A stretch of 64,000 bases of DNA. Source: Imperialibacter sp964351395. GTDB lineage: Bacteria; Bacteroidota; Bacteroidia; Cytophagales; Cyclobacteriaceae. Where the stretch lies: NCBI GenBank assembly GCA_964351395.1, contig CAYGOF010000020.1, positions 1 to 64,000 of the forward strand, in the 5' to 3' direction. The notes below the pieces were generated by a model. It did no database searches and had not been told where the DNA came from. It saw only the letters and a program-made list of their open reading frames with translations. How positions within the stretch are numbered: position 1 is the stretch's first letter; every line of letters starts with the position of its first letter. The position numbers were made by a program, and so were the translations under genes. Shown piece by piece: positions 43,755-52,478 of this stretch.

Positions 43755-45137
43755 ATGGGAAAACCAGTCACACTGATCTTTGATATTGGGAAAACCAACA
43801 AGAAACTCTTCCTGTTTGACGAGAATCTCTCTGAGATCATGCATGAATACATTCGCTTTGACGAAATTCCGGATGAGGATGGTTTCTTGTCCGAAGACCT
43901 TCCATCATTGGTAAAATGGATAAAGAAAAGTGCTGACAAGGTCTTTCAAAACCCTGACTACGATGTGAAGGCGATCAACTTCTCGACCTATGGAGCCTCA
44001 ATGGTGCATCTGGATAAGAAAGGAGAGCTGGTCACTCCTTTTATCAACTACCTAAAGCCCTTCCCTGAGGATTTATTGGAGGACTTTTTTTTAGAATACG
44101 GCCCAAAGACAGATTTTTCAGTAAAAACAGCCAGCCCGTCGATGGGCATGCTCAATTCTGGCCTTCAGCTCTATTTTCTAAAGCACAAAAGACCCAACGC
44201 CTTCAAAAAACTGCATAAAAGTCTTCACTTTCCACAATACCTTAGTTACTTGTTTACGGGAAAATTGACGACAGACTACACAAGCCTGGGCTGCCACACC
44301 GGACTTTGGGACTTCGAGCAAAACAAATATGCCGACTGGCTGGAAAAAGAAGACCTCGTTCAATTCCTCACGCCTATTGAGGAATCAAGCAAAACTACGC
44401 ATGCCAATATTCATGGAAAGTCAGTGATTGTTGGAATAGGTGTTCATGATAGCTCATCTGCTCTGGTTCCGTATATTCAGGCGAATGATGATCCGTTTGT
44501 GCTGATATCAACTGGCACCTGGAGTATTTGCATGAACATCTTCAACGACAAAATATTAACTCCATCAGAACTGAATGCCGACTGTCTGAATTTCCTGAGT
44601 GCCAAAGGTATTTCTATCAAGGCCTCCCGGCTATTCCTGGGAAAACATTTGAGTAACCAGGCAAAGTTGCTGAGTGAGTTTTATAACATCGAGTATCAGA
44701 CATATAAGTCGGTACCTTTTAAAAAAGGCTTTCAATCAAAACGTCAATCACCGGATAAGCTACTTTTCGATCACTCGTTGTTACATCCTGAAAAACTTGG
44801 ATTCATCAATAATCCGAAGCAAGATCTTGGTGTGTTTGACAACTACGAAGATGCGTATTTTCACTTGATTGATGAGTTAACTGACCTTCAAATTGCCTCT
44901 TTAAAATTAGCCATTGGAGACAGCGACATAAAACGTATATTCGTAGATGGAGGGTTTAGTTCGAACGATGTATTTATCAGTATGCTGGCGAATAAGCTGC
45001 CATCGTATAAAATCTACTCAACTTCTTTTGCTTTAGGAACAGCCTTGGGTGCCGCATTGCTCGTCAATTTTAGAACGATCACCAATGAGTTTCTGAAGAA
45101 AAATTATAACGTAAAAAAACATTTGCCGTCAACATGA
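43755..45137 (+). CDS. rhaB: Rhamnulokinase (FGGY family)
   Basis: The protein has 460 residues from the ATG at 43755, one base after the rhaI stop; a TTG at 43737 would add six residues and overlap rhaI. It has FGGY/ASKHA motifs: 'LIFDIGKTNKKLFLFDE' (phosphate 1), 'AINFSTYGASMVHLD', 'VGIGVHDSSSALVPY' (catalytic aspartate), 'LISTGTWSICMNIF' and 'IFVDGGFSSNDVFISMLAN'. It phosphorylates L-rhamnulose at C1 for the aldolase encoded two genes upstream. An L-fuculose kinase role is less likely because the isomerase is of rhamnose type. Confidence 0.88.
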   Translation: MGKPVTLIFDIGKTNKKLFLFDENLSEIMHEYIRFDEIPDEDGFLSEDLPSLVKWIKKSADKVFQNPDYDVKAINFSTYGASMVHLDKKGELVTPFINYLKPFPEDLLEDFFLEYGPKTDFSVKTASPSMGMLNSGLQLYFLKHKRPNAFKKLHKSLHFPQYLSYLFTGKLTTDYTSLGCHTGLWDFEQNKYADWLEKEDLVQFLTPIEESSKTTHANIHGKSVIVGIGVHDSSSALVPYIQANDDPFVLISTGTWSICMNIFNDKILTPSELNADCLNFLSAKGISIKASRLFLGKHLSNQAKLLSEFYNIEYQTYKSVPFKKGFQSKRQSPDKLLFDHSLLHPEKLGFINNPKQDLGVFDNYEDAYFHLIDELTDLQIASLKLAIGDSDIKRIFVDGGFSSNDVFISMLANKLPSYKIYSTSFALGTALGAALLVNFRTITNEFLKKNYNVKKHLPST

Positions 45138-45220
45138 TATTGAGTCACTGTAATAAAATTCGAAAATTAACCTCGAATTGATCACCCCAACTTAATTTCA
45201 ATAGCGCCCTTCCAGGCGGG

Positions 45221-45376
45221 CGGAGGAAAAATTGGGCAGGATGGAGTCGGGCAGACCAGCGCAAATGCCTGAGCGTTTAATTTTTCAAGGACTTTTGCCT
45301 ACTTTTTGTCCCGGCGGGGAACCGCATTAAAAAGTAGGAGCCTCCCGATAGGTATCGGGACGGCTTGAGGGCAAAA
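45221..45376 (+). repeat. Intergenic repeat, copy B (upstream of lutA)
   Basis: This is the second copy of the element at 42298-42447, again ending shortly (10 bases) before a start codon. The palindrome is TCCCGATAGGTATCGGGA, and the internal TACTTTTTGTCCCGGCGGG...AAAAAGTA stem is intact. Two copies in successive gaps of one operon point to a mobile or conserved intergenic element. Confidence 0.7.
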
Positions 45377-45386
45377 AAAACAATAA

Positions 45387-46127
45387 ATGAAGGTTGCATT
45401 ATTCATCCCCTGCTACGTCGACCAATTCTATCCTCAGGTAGGCATTGCCACCCTGGAACTTTTAGAAAAACTTGGTTGCGAAGTTGAATACCCAAAAAAT
45501 CAAACCTGCTGCGGCCAGCCTATGGCCAATTCGGGCTACGAATCAAAAAACGAAAAAGTCGACGACCTGTTTGTCGACAACTTCGCTGGCTACGATTATG
45601 TAGTATGTCCTTCGGGGAGCTGCACGTTGCATGTAAAGGAGCACTTGCATTCCAAAGACAGGGAAGCTGAAGCAGCTGCTGTTAAGGGAAACATGTATGA
45701 GCTAATTGAGTTCCTCCACGACGTACTGAAAGTAGATACCCTGCGGGCTGAATTCCCTCACAAAGTAGGCCTTCATGCTTCCTGTCATGGCTTAAGAGGC
45801 TTGAGATTGGCCTCGGCGCCAGAGTTGAACATTTCGCCGTTTAACAAGACAGCAGACCTGCTCCAAAAAGTAAATGGGCTTGAGTTAGTAGATTTGGCGA
45901 TGTCAGGAGAATGCTGCGGCTTCGGAGGCACCTTCGCCGTAGGCGAAGAAGCGCTTTCGGTAAAAATGGGTAAAGACCGAATCAAAGACCACACCGACCA
46001 TGAAGCGGAGTATATCGTCGGCAACGACATGTCATGCCTGATGCACCTTGAAGGGATTATCAACAGAAACAACATGAAGGTGAAGGTGAAACATGTAGCG
46101 GAGATACTTAACGGGGCATCGATATGA
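45387..46127 (+). CDS. lutA: L-lactate utilisation protein LutA (Fe-S, CCG-domain subunit)
   Basis: The 246-residue protein has two cysteine-rich CCG domains ('QTCCGQPMANSGY' and 'SGECCGFGGTFAV', plus 'CPSGSCTLHVKEH' and 'GLHASCHGLRGL'), as in LutA/LldE and the heterodisulfide reductase C-terminal domains. It is one of three subunits of the LutABC L-lactate oxidase that converts L-lactate to pyruvate. Its stop overlaps the lutB start. Placement directly after rhaB links rhamnose-derived L-lactate to central metabolism. Confidence 0.93.
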   Translation: MKVALFIPCYVDQFYPQVGIATLELLEKLGCEVEYPKNQTCCGQPMANSGYESKNEKVDDLFVDNFAGYDYVVCPSGSCTLHVKEHLHSKDREAEAAAVKGNMYELIEFLHDVLKVDTLRAEFPHKVGLHASCHGLRGLRLASAPELNISPFNKTADLLQKVNGLELVDLAMSGECCGFGGTFAVGEEALSVKMGKDRIKDHTDHEAEYIVGNDMSCLMHLEGIINRNNMKVKVKHVAEILNGASI

Positions 46128-47488
46128 GTCACAGTTCCAACACAGAAACCTTCCTCCAGGACAATAAAAAAGTCGACTGGCACAACGAAACGCTATCGTG
46201 GGTTCGAAGCAAAAGAGATGTGTCGAGTAAGCAGATTCCCGAATGGGAGCAACTGCGAGAGTTGGCATCTGGGATCAAAGACAGTGTGCTTTCTAATCTT
46301 GATACTTACCTGGAGGAATTTGAGAAAAATGCGTTGGCCAACGGCATCAACGTTCATTGGGCGGCCGACGCCAAAGAGCACAACGAAATTGTGACCTCTA
46401 TTCTCAAAAAGCACAAGGCACAAAAACTAGTAAAAAGCAAGTCAATCCTTACCGAAGAATGCCACCTCAATGAACACCTGGAGGAGCATGGCTTTGAGGT
46501 GGTCGATTCCGATCTCGGGGAGCGCATTATTCAATTTGTTCGCCAGCGACCCAGTCACATTGTGATGCCGGCTATCCACTTGAAAAAAGAAGACATCTCA
46601 GAAATATTCCATCAACACCTGCATACGGAAAAAGGAAACAGCGACCCTCAGTACCTAACCGAGTCTGCCAGGCAACACCTTCGCAGTAAATTTATTGGAG
46701 CCGACGTTGCCCTTACAGGTGTTAATTTTGGTATTGCTGAAACAGGAGGCTTTGTCGTTTGCACTAATGAAGGCAATGCCGACATGGGTGTGCACCTGGC
46801 ACCTGTGCATATTGCTTGCATGGGCATCGAAAAGCTGATTCCCAAACTGGAGCATCTGGGCGTTTATACGAGGCTGTTGGCCCGCAGTGCTACAGGACAA
46901 CCCATTACAAACTACACCAGCCATTTTCACCGGCCACGGCCTGATCAGGAAATGCATATCATTCTGGTGGATAATGGCCGTACTGAGCAACTCAGCAGAG
47001 AAAAGTTCCGCAATAGCTTGAAATGTATACGCTGCGGTGCCTGCATGAACACCTGCCCTATCTATCGCCGTAGTGGTGGCTACAGTTATGATGCCACCGT
47101 GCCAGGGCCGATCGGCTCAATTCTGTCCCCAGGTGTTGATTTAAAGAAACACAAATCGTTGCCCTTTGCCTCTACACTTTGTGGCTCTTGCAGCGATGTA
47201 TGTCCTGTGAAGATCAATATCCACGAGCAACTTTATGAATGGCGACAGGTGGTGGCCGACGAAAAGCTGGACGGCGCTGGCAAAAGAATTTCAATGACCA
47301 TTGCTGCCAAAGTGCTTTCATCTGCTTCGCTCTATAATTTGATGGGAAAGCTAGCAAGAAAGTCATTGGCACTACTTCCGAAGTCTCTCATCAACAACCC
47401 CCTCAATGCATGGGGCAAGCAACGTGATTTACCTACTCCACCGAAGGATAGCTTTAAAGAGTGGTACGCCAAAAACCGAAAGTCATGA
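46124..47488 (+). CDS. lutB: L-lactate utilisation iron-sulfur protein LutB
   Basis: The 454-residue protein has an N-terminal LUD domain ('ALTGVNFGIAETGGFVVCTNEGNADMG') and a C-terminal ferredoxin-like domain with 'CIRCGACMNTCPIYRR' and 'CGSCSDVCPVKINIHEQL' for [4Fe-4S] clusters. It is the central subunit of LutABC. It overlaps lutA by 4 bases and lutC by 4 bases, so the three are translationally coupled. Confidence 0.93.
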   Translation: MSHSSNTETFLQDNKKVDWHNETLSWVRSKRDVSSKQIPEWEQLRELASGIKDSVLSNLDTYLEEFEKNALANGINVHWAADAKEHNEIVTSILKKHKAQKLVKSKSILTEECHLNEHLEEHGFEVVDSDLGERIIQFVRQRPSHIVMPAIHLKKEDISEIFHQHLHTEKGNSDPQYLTESARQHLRSKFIGADVALTGVNFGIAETGGFVVCTNEGNADMGVHLAPVHIACMGIEKLIPKLEHLGVYTRLLARSATGQPITNYTSHFHRPRPDQEMHIILVDNGRTEQLSREKFRNSLKCIRCGACMNTCPIYRRSGGYSYDATVPGPIGSILSPGVDLKKHKSLPFASTLCGSCSDVCPVKINIHEQLYEWRQVVADEKLDGAGKRISMTIAAKVLSSASLYNLMGKLARKSLALLPKSLINNPLNAWGKQRDLPTPPKDSFKEWYAKNRKS

Positions 47489-48060
47489 GCAGCAGAGAAA
47501 AAATATTAGGCAATATCAGTAAGCTGGCACTTGCACCAAAGCCCCTGCCGCAAATACCAGAATTTGAAGTCAGCAGCGACCTTGAGGCTACCTTCACTAC
47601 CTCACTGGAAGCCAACCATGTGACTGTTATATCGTGCAAAAGCGAAGAAGAGGTCAAAGCAGTCGTTGAGGAACAAACCAAGGCTTACCAACTGGTGGTG
47701 ACCACACTGCCCTATCTTTATCAGGCCGGCATAGACCTGGCTACCGTCAAAAAGCCGTCAGACCTGCAACATGTAGAAGCTGGCCTCATTGCGGGAGCAT
47801 TCGGCACAGCCGAAAACGGCGCCATTTGGGTACCTGAAAACCTCGCAGGCATAAGAGCACTCCCCTTTATTGTGGTGCATCTTATCGTGGCCATTGACCG
47901 CAAAACACTCGTTGGTAACATGCATCAGGCCTATCAAAAAATTGAAGAGATTCCCGGCTTTGGCGTCTTCATCGCTGGCCCATCCAAAACAGCTGATATC
48001 GAGCAATCTTTGGTGATTGGCGCCCATGGGCCAAAGAAAATGACGGTGATTTTGTACTGA
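47485..48060 (+). CDS. lutC: L-lactate utilisation protein LutC
   Basis: The 191-residue LUD-domain protein has 'EAGLIAGAFGTAENGAIWVPE' and 'FVVHLIVAIDRKTLVGNMHQAYQKI'-like motifs and ends with the conserved 'IAGPSKTADIEQSLVIGAHGP'. The ATG at 47485 overlaps the lutB stop (ATGA) and gives the family's short basic N-terminus; the longer frame from 47461 is unlikely. It completes the LutABC complex and ends the rhamnose/lactate operon. Confidence 0.92.
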   Translation: MSSREKILGNISKLALAPKPLPQIPEFEVSSDLEATFTTSLEANHVTVISCKSEEEVKAVVEEQTKAYQLVVTTLPYLYQAGIDLATVKKPSDLQHVEAGLIAGAFGTAENGAIWVPENLAGIRALPFIVVHLIVAIDRKTLVGNMHQAYQKIEEIPGFGVFIAGPSKTADIEQSLVIGAHGPKKMTVILY

Positions 48061-48166
48061 AATATGGCTCTCTTAAAGTTATCTGTGCGTAACACCCGGC
48101 TTCGGATAATTGTCGTCATGGTCACGCAAGTGGCATAAAAATCGAGAACCTTCGTATATTCATATC

Positions 48167-48487
48167 ATGAATCAAAAAGACAACGCTATTTTAGCTAAAA
48201 TCAAATTGGCCATTTTCAGGAAAGATCCTGAGGCTGAGGTGATTCTTTTTGGTTCAAGGGCGAGAGGTGAGGAAGGCAAAAACTCTGATTGGGATATTCT
48301 CATATTATTAAAAAAACCCAATATCGACCGCAAAACTGAGATGAGCTTTCGTGACGAGCTTTTCAATGTCGAACTCGAATTAGGCATTCCCATTTCGACT
48401 TTTGTCTACTCGAAAAAGGATTGGGAGTCTCGCCATTCAGTCACACCACTTTTCCAAAATATCCAAAAAGACGGAGTAATTTTATAA
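48167..48487 (+). CDS. Minimal nucleotidyltransferase (MNT), putative antitoxin
   Basis: The 106-residue protein has the nucleotidyltransferase signature GSx10DxD at Gly29-Ser30 and Asp41/Asp43 ('FGSRARGEEGKNSDWDILIL'). The ATG at 48167 gives the compact MNT length; an earlier in-frame start at 48110 is unlikely. Its stop overlaps the start of the HEPN gene (TAATG). MNT proteins of this type can AMPylate and silence a partner HEPN RNase, but not all such pairs are toxin-antitoxin systems. Confidence 0.85.
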   Translation: MNQKDNAILAKIKLAIFRKDPEAEVILFGSRARGEEGKNSDWDILILLKKPNIDRKTEMSFRDELFNVELELGIPISTFVYSKKDWESRHSVTPLFQNIQKDGVIL

Positions 48488-48882
48488 TGTCTGGCTCGAA
48501 AGACGATTATATCAATTACAGAATTGAGAAGTCTTCTGAGATTTTCGATGACGCAATGCTATTGGCGCAAAACCAAAGATGGAATTCGTGTGTTAACCGG
48601 CTCTATTATTCTTCCTTTTACCTTGTAAGCGCCCTTCTTTATAAAAAGAACGTAAAGGCAGAAACACATAATGGAACCAAGACTCAATTCTTCTTGAATT
48701 TCGTTAAAAATGGACCTCTGGAAAAGTCCTTTGGAAGGCTTTACGCCCACCTATTTGATTGGAGACAAGAAACGGATTACGCAGACTTTATTGATTTTGA
48801 TGGGGACACTGTGTTACCATTGCTTGATGAAGTGAAAAAATTAAATGAAGAAATTCACAATCTCATTATCAATAATTTGTAA
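48487..48882 (+). CDS. HEPN domain protein (UPF0332-like), partner of the MNT
   Basis: The 131-residue all-helical protein has the HEPN/UPF0332 hallmarks 'RIEKSSEIFDDAMLLAQNQRWNSCVNRLYYSSFYLVSALL' in its first half and 'FDWRQETDYADF' in the second. The classic catalytic RX4-6H motif is not clear; the nearest is 'RLYAH'. It may therefore be a non-nucleolytic HEPN that works with the MNT in nucleotide or protein modification. The start ATG overlaps the MNT stop, so the pair is co-translated. Confidence 0.8.
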   Translation: MSGSKDDYINYRIEKSSEIFDDAMLLAQNQRWNSCVNRLYYSSFYLVSALLYKKNVKAETHNGTKTQFFLNFVKNGPLEKSFGRLYAHLFDWRQETDYADFIDFDGDTVLPLLDEVKKLNEEIHNLIINNL

Positions 48883-49031
48883 CTGCCTCCAACCAAAGGA
48901 AATTGGAATAATTCGAAGTTCCGATAAAAGCATTTCCAATCGCATCAGTTTTCCCCTTCTGTGACCGCTGTCACTCCAAAGCTTCCTAAACTTACCGTAC
49001 TTCGGAAAAGGAAATAAAAAACCGAAGACTT

Positions 49032-49649
49032 ATGAAAAAGCTCATGATACTTGTGGCGGCGATGGCTTTATTGGCGTCCTGCCAGAATACAAATACTGAA
49101 GGGGATGAGATAACAATTACAACACTTTCCGAACAGGAAAAAGCAGACATACTATTTCTTAGAGAGGAAGAAAAACTGGCCAGGGATGTGTATTTGTTTT
49201 CTTATAATTTGTACGGACAGCTGCCTTTCAATAATATTTCCAACAGTGAGCAGACGCACATGAATAGTGTCTACACTTTGTTAACTAAATACAATCTCGC
49301 CGACCCTGCCGAGGGTAATGATCAGGGGGAGTTTGAAAATCAAGTATTACAGAACTTATATGACAGCCTGGTCACACAATCAGCTGTGTCATTCCTTGAA
49401 GCTCTTAAGGTTGGCGCCGGCATAGAAGACCTTGACATCAACGACCTCGATAACAATACCAGCCATACCACAAAAGCCGACCTCCTTCAGGTCTACTCAA
49501 GTTTACAATGCGGATCGAGAAATCATTTGAGGAATTTTGTGCAACAACTAGAAAATATTGGAGGTACTTATACCCCACAATTCATACCAATGGATGAATA
49601 TAATTCGATTGTCAATTCTCAAAATGAAAGATGTGGGCAACCATTTTAG
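49032..49649 (+). CDS. DUF2202 ferritin-like lipoprotein
   Basis: The 205-residue protein has a lipoprotein signal ('VAAMALLASCQNT') and a DUF2202 ferritin-like four-helix domain. 'ILFLREEEKLARDVYLFSY' and 'NNISNSEQTHMNSVYTLL' carry the E-x(6)-Y and ExxH metal-ligand pattern, with a second half around 'SSLQCGSRNHLRNFVQQLE'. The family may bind a di-iron or copper centre; its role is not established. It stands alone, with a terminator hairpin just downstream shared with the convergent SDR gene. Confidence 0.8.
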   Translation: MKKLMILVAAMALLASCQNTNTEGDEITITTLSEQEKADILFLREEEKLARDVYLFSYNLYGQLPFNNISNSEQTHMNSVYTLLTKYNLADPAEGNDQGEFENQVLQNLYDSLVTQSAVSFLEALKVGAGIEDLDINDLDNNTSHTTKADLLQVYSSLQCGSRNHLRNFVQQLENIGGTYTPQFIPMDEYNSIVNSQNERCGQPF

Positions 49650-49671
49650 TCCACCCTCCATGAAACACAAA

Positions 49672-49708
49672 GCAGCATTGCCGTCGTACATACCATGAGC
49701 AATGCTGC
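49672..49708. terminator. Hairpin between convergent DUF2202 and SDR genes
   Basis: GCAGCATTGC (49672-49681) pairs with GCAATGCTGC (49699-49708) across a 17-base loop. No long T run is present, but its position between two convergent stops fits a bidirectional terminator. Confidence 0.55.
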
Positions 49709-49710
49709 AA

Positions 49711-50514
49711 TTATAGCTTAGCTGGGTCAATCGCTTTTCTCATCATCTTTTCATTCATCGTCGACAGCATGCCGAGAGGACTGTGCTTCGCCACACTAGC
49801 CATCACGTTGTTCGCAAACCCTGGTACTGCCAAAAATCCCCTGCCCAATTTTTTAAGGCCAGTCGCGGCAACAGCTTCCGGTGTGATTGCTTTCATAGGT
49901 GTCTTACCCCAATTTACCCCTGTACTGGTAGACATTGGAGTCTTAGTAAGTCCTGGTGACAATACAGTGACATCAACACCTTTCGATTTTACTTCTCCAT
50001 GCAATGAAGCGCCAAAATTTAGCACAAATGCTTTACTACCAGCGTAGTTAGCAAAATAAGGATTTGGCATATGGCCAGATAAGCTTGCCACCATCAGGAT
50101 CCCGCCCTTCCCTCTGCCGATCATAGGGCCTATAAAGTGATGGCTAAGAGCCACCGTACTCACAACGTTGAGCTGCAAAACCTGCATTTCTTTCGAAATA
50201 TCATTTTTCTCAAAAGCTCCATTCACTTCCAGTCCAGCGGCCAGTACCAGCAAACCTATTTCATGCTCTTTCGATTGGCTTTTCACCTGGTCAACACCTT
50301 TGGCTGTTGACAAATCTGCAGCAATCGTCGCTGTTTTTATATTATGCTTTTCTGAAAGCAACTTTGCCTTTTCAATGAGCTCCTTTTCCTTTCTTGCCAC
50401 TAAAATTACATTCAATCCAGTAGCAGCAATTTGGTCGGCTAATTGCTCCCCGATGCCAGAGGTAGCACCAGTGACTATCGCCCATGGACCATATTTTTCT
50501 TTGAATTTAGTCAT
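49711..50514 (-). CDS. SDR-family oxidoreductase (DltE/YqjQ-like)
   Basis: The 267-residue classical short-chain dehydrogenase has the cofactor motif 'IVTGATSGIGEQLA', 'LAAGLEVNGAF' in place of NNAG, a catalytic serine in 'LMVASLSGHMP' and 'YAGSK'. Substrate is unknown. It overlaps the end of the DUF2892 gene by 8 bases, so the two form a unit transcribed away from the AraC regulator gene. Confidence 0.85.
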   Translation of the reverse strand: MTKFKEKYGPWAIVTGATSGIGEQLADQIAATGLNVILVARKEKELIEKAKLLSEKHNIKTATIAADLSTAKGVDQVKSQSKEHEIGLLVLAAGLEVNGAFEKNDISKEMQVLQLNVVSTVALSHHFIGPMIGRGKGGILMVASLSGHMPNPYFANYAGSKAFVLNFGASLHGEVKSKGVDVTVLSPGLTKTPMSTSTGVNWGKTPMKAITPEAVAATGLKKLGRGFLAVPGFANNVMASVAKHSPLGMLSTMNEKMMRKAIDPAKL

Positions 50515-50710
50515 TGCTTTTGGCGCCTGAAGTCTTGTTTGTATTTACACCTATTAAATCATAAACAGGATCGGATCCCATGATCGCCGGCAGCATAATA
50601 AATGCTCCTGCAAGACCCCACCACGTGGTATAAACATACCCCAAGGACAGAATAGTAATTCCCGCTATTAACCTGAGGAGTCGGTCAGTTTTACCTACAT
50701 TCTTTTTCAT
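50507..50710 (-). CDS. DUF2892 small membrane protein
   Basis: The 67-residue protein begins at ATG 50710 and has the DUF2892/YgaP-type motif 'MKKNVGKTDRLLRLIAGI' followed by one or two membrane helices ('ITILSLGYVYTTWWGLAGAFIMLPAI') and 'DPVYDLIGVNT'. Such proteins are common inner-membrane proteins, sometimes linked to sulfur metabolism, but the role here is unknown. It is upstream of, and overlaps, the SDR gene. Confidence 0.8.
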   Translation of the reverse strand: MKKNVGKTDRLLRLIAGITILSLGYVYTTWWGLAGAFIMLPAIMGSDPVYDLIGVNTNKTSGAKSND

Positions 50711-50858
50711 TTTGATATTTGTTTGAGTTTCGAAATGATTTGTTGTCAAAGCATAACGGATCCTAAAGACACCTACTTAGTGAACGTCAAACCGCTACCT
50801 CAACGAGCTCAAAATTCGATAAACAAAAGAAGTTGCCTTGCGCAAATCGGGTCAGATG

Positions 50859-51704
50859 CTAGGCATTTTGGTTCACCCGATAATCAGAGGGGGATACGCC
50901 GAAGGAAGTTTTAAAAGTTCTGTTGAAAGAGCTGAGCGTTTCAAACCCGCACTCATAAGCAATCTCAGAAATCCGATAGCTATTTGACTTTAGCATCTCT
51001 GCAGCCTTATTAGCTTTTTTTTGTGCAATATATTTTTTGGGTGTTTCCTTGAAAGCTTCTTTAAATCTTCTTTTGAAAGTTGACAGGCTCATGTGGCATA
51101 AAGCAGCTAGCTCCTCGAGGCTACAACTCGAGTATAGATTACTTTGGATGACGTCTCTGATCGCGGCAAAATCGGGCTTGAACATAGCCGCCAGGAAATC
51201 GTAATGTGAAGGGGCCCCTTGTGATTTACTGATAAGCAGTACAAATTCCCTCAGTTTAGTTTTAATCATGGCTTCGTCAGCCAACTCCGGGTGATCCAGC
51301 AAAAGGTTGATGCTATCTCGGAAATTATTCAATAACGCATCAATCTGAACTTGCTTTAAATTGAAGTCGACTGTATGTGAATATGCACTTAGTTCAAAGT
51401 CAAACAACTCCTCAACCACATGAGGGTAAAGCAAAACACCAATGACTTCTACTCCATCACCTACTTGCCGTTGGTTTTCGTTGGTTTCAAAAAAATAGTT
51501 GAGGCATTTGGCCAAAACCCCCTGACCTTCTCTCAGGCCGATATAATTCGTTGGGGAACGAACCGAAAACTCTCCTTTATTCACAAAAATGAAACAAGCT
51601 TCATTCTCGAAAAACTCCTTGGGAAGCCTGTCAAAATAGGGCAAGGACATTTTTTCAAACACTATCCTGCCCTTGTATTTCAATATCTTCTGCCCGTATT
51701 CCAA
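50859..51704 (-). CDS. AraC-family transcriptional regulator
   Basis: The 281-residue protein has an N-terminal ligand-binding region and a C-terminal AraC double HTH (about 185-280, 'SCSLEELAALCHMSLSTFKR', 'ISEIAYECGFETLSSFNRTF', 'FGVSPSDYR'). The first in-frame start after the upstream stop is a TTG at 51704; an ATG at 51650 would shorten it by 18 residues. It lies 148 bases upstream of the DUF2892/SDR pair on the same strand and probably controls it. The REP hairpin at 51831 lies in its upstream region. Confidence 0.85.
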   Translation of the reverse strand: MEYGQKILKYKGRIVFEKMSLPYFDRLPKEFFENEACFIFVNKGEFSVRSPTNYIGLREGQGVLAKCLNYFFETNENQRQVGDGVEVIGVLLYPHVVEELFDFELSAYSHTVDFNLKQVQIDALLNNFRDSINLLLDHPELADEAMIKTKLREFVLLISKSQGAPSHYDFLAAMFKPDFAAIRDVIQSNLYSSCSLEELAALCHMSLSTFKRRFKEAFKETPKKYIAQKKANKAAEMLKSNSYRISEIAYECGFETLSSFNRTFKTSFGVSPSDYRVNQNA

Positions 51705-51830
51705 AGATCTAAATAGTTATGTAAGCTCTGAGTGCCGGAATTTAGCAAAAAAGAAACTGAGAAGCCGTAACAATGCGACGAGCTGCTACTGGCAACCAAT
51801 ATGGGCTCAACTTAGTTCCGAAATGCAGCC

Positions 51831-51860
51831 GTCGTGCCCACAACTCGTTGGTGGCACGAC
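51831..51860 (+). repeat. Left REP-like hairpin of the RAYT element
   Basis: This 30-base imperfect palindrome with outer stem GTCGTGCC/GGCACGAC lies 41 bases beyond the RAYT stop codon. It is nearly identical to the reverse complement of the hairpin at 52479-52508. The changes in the stem are compensatory (C-G here, G-C there). Confidence 0.75.
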
Positions 51861-51901
51861 TCGCAGGAAAGAATGCCACAGGAAAATGAAAAAAATTTCC
51901 A

Positions 51902-52459
51902 TTACAATAGAAACTTGTTTGCCTTTGAAGGATCAATGACCATTTTCGACTGCTCTGTGAAAGCTTCTCTATTTTCAGGAATATCGAGTAATAGGTAGGC
52001 TAATCCCTCAATACACAGTGTCCCATTTCTGAAACCGGCATAATCTCGATATGACCCAAACTCCCAGTCTTCCATTTTGGTCACAAGCTGGGCTCTCAGG
52101 GGGTTCTGATGAATGTAGTGAAAGCAAGTAAAGGCATAGTCCTTTGCTTCTAAAGGCTTCGCCTTGGTGTTCTGTTGAAAAAGTGAGCCTGTTCTCTTGG
52201 TTCGAAAATTGATTTTCCTTGTGTATGAACTAAGCATCATTCTCAAATCCTGCCGGTACCTCGGAATATCAATAGCTTCCTTAGAATGAACCAACAGGTG
52301 GAAATGATTGGGCATCAGACAATAGGCCAGGATATCCAGATGAGGACTCAAGTGCTTCCGAATCTTTCCAAGAAATGTGACATAATCTTCCATCCGAAAA
52401 AATATAGCCTGAGAGTTATTGCCTCTGTTGTAAATATGGAAGAGCTTATCTGGTTCCAT
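51902..52459 (-). CDS. REP-associated tyrosine transposase (RAYT, Y1_Tnp family)
   Basis: The 185-residue single-strand DNA transposase-like protein has the HUH metal-binding motif 'CLMPNHFHLLVH' (His52 and His54) and a candidate nucleophile Tyr79 in 'LSSYTRKINFRTKRTGSLFQ'. 'FTCFHYIHQNPLRAQLV' is typical of the family. RAYTs mobilise or maintain REP palindromes rather than themselves. Here the gene lies between two inverted REP hairpins, its presumed substrates. Length and motifs look complete, so it is probably active or recently so. Confidence 0.9.
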   Translation of the reverse strand: MEPDKLFHIYNRGNNSQAIFFRMEDYVTFLGKIRKHLSPHLDILAYCLMPNHFHLLVHSKEAIDIPRYRQDLRMMLSSYTRKINFRTKRTGSLFQQNTKAKPLEAKDYAFTCFHYIHQNPLRAQLVTKMEDWEFGSYRDYAGFRNGTLCIEGLAYLLLDIPENREAFTEQSKMVIDPSKANKFLL

Positions 52460-52478
52460 AAATCAAATAATAATCTTT

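Noticed and set aside
43755..45137. L-fuculokinase identity for the kinase at 43755
   Set aside because: Its partner genes are rhamnose-type isomerase and RhaEW aldolase, so rhamnulokinase is the better reading.
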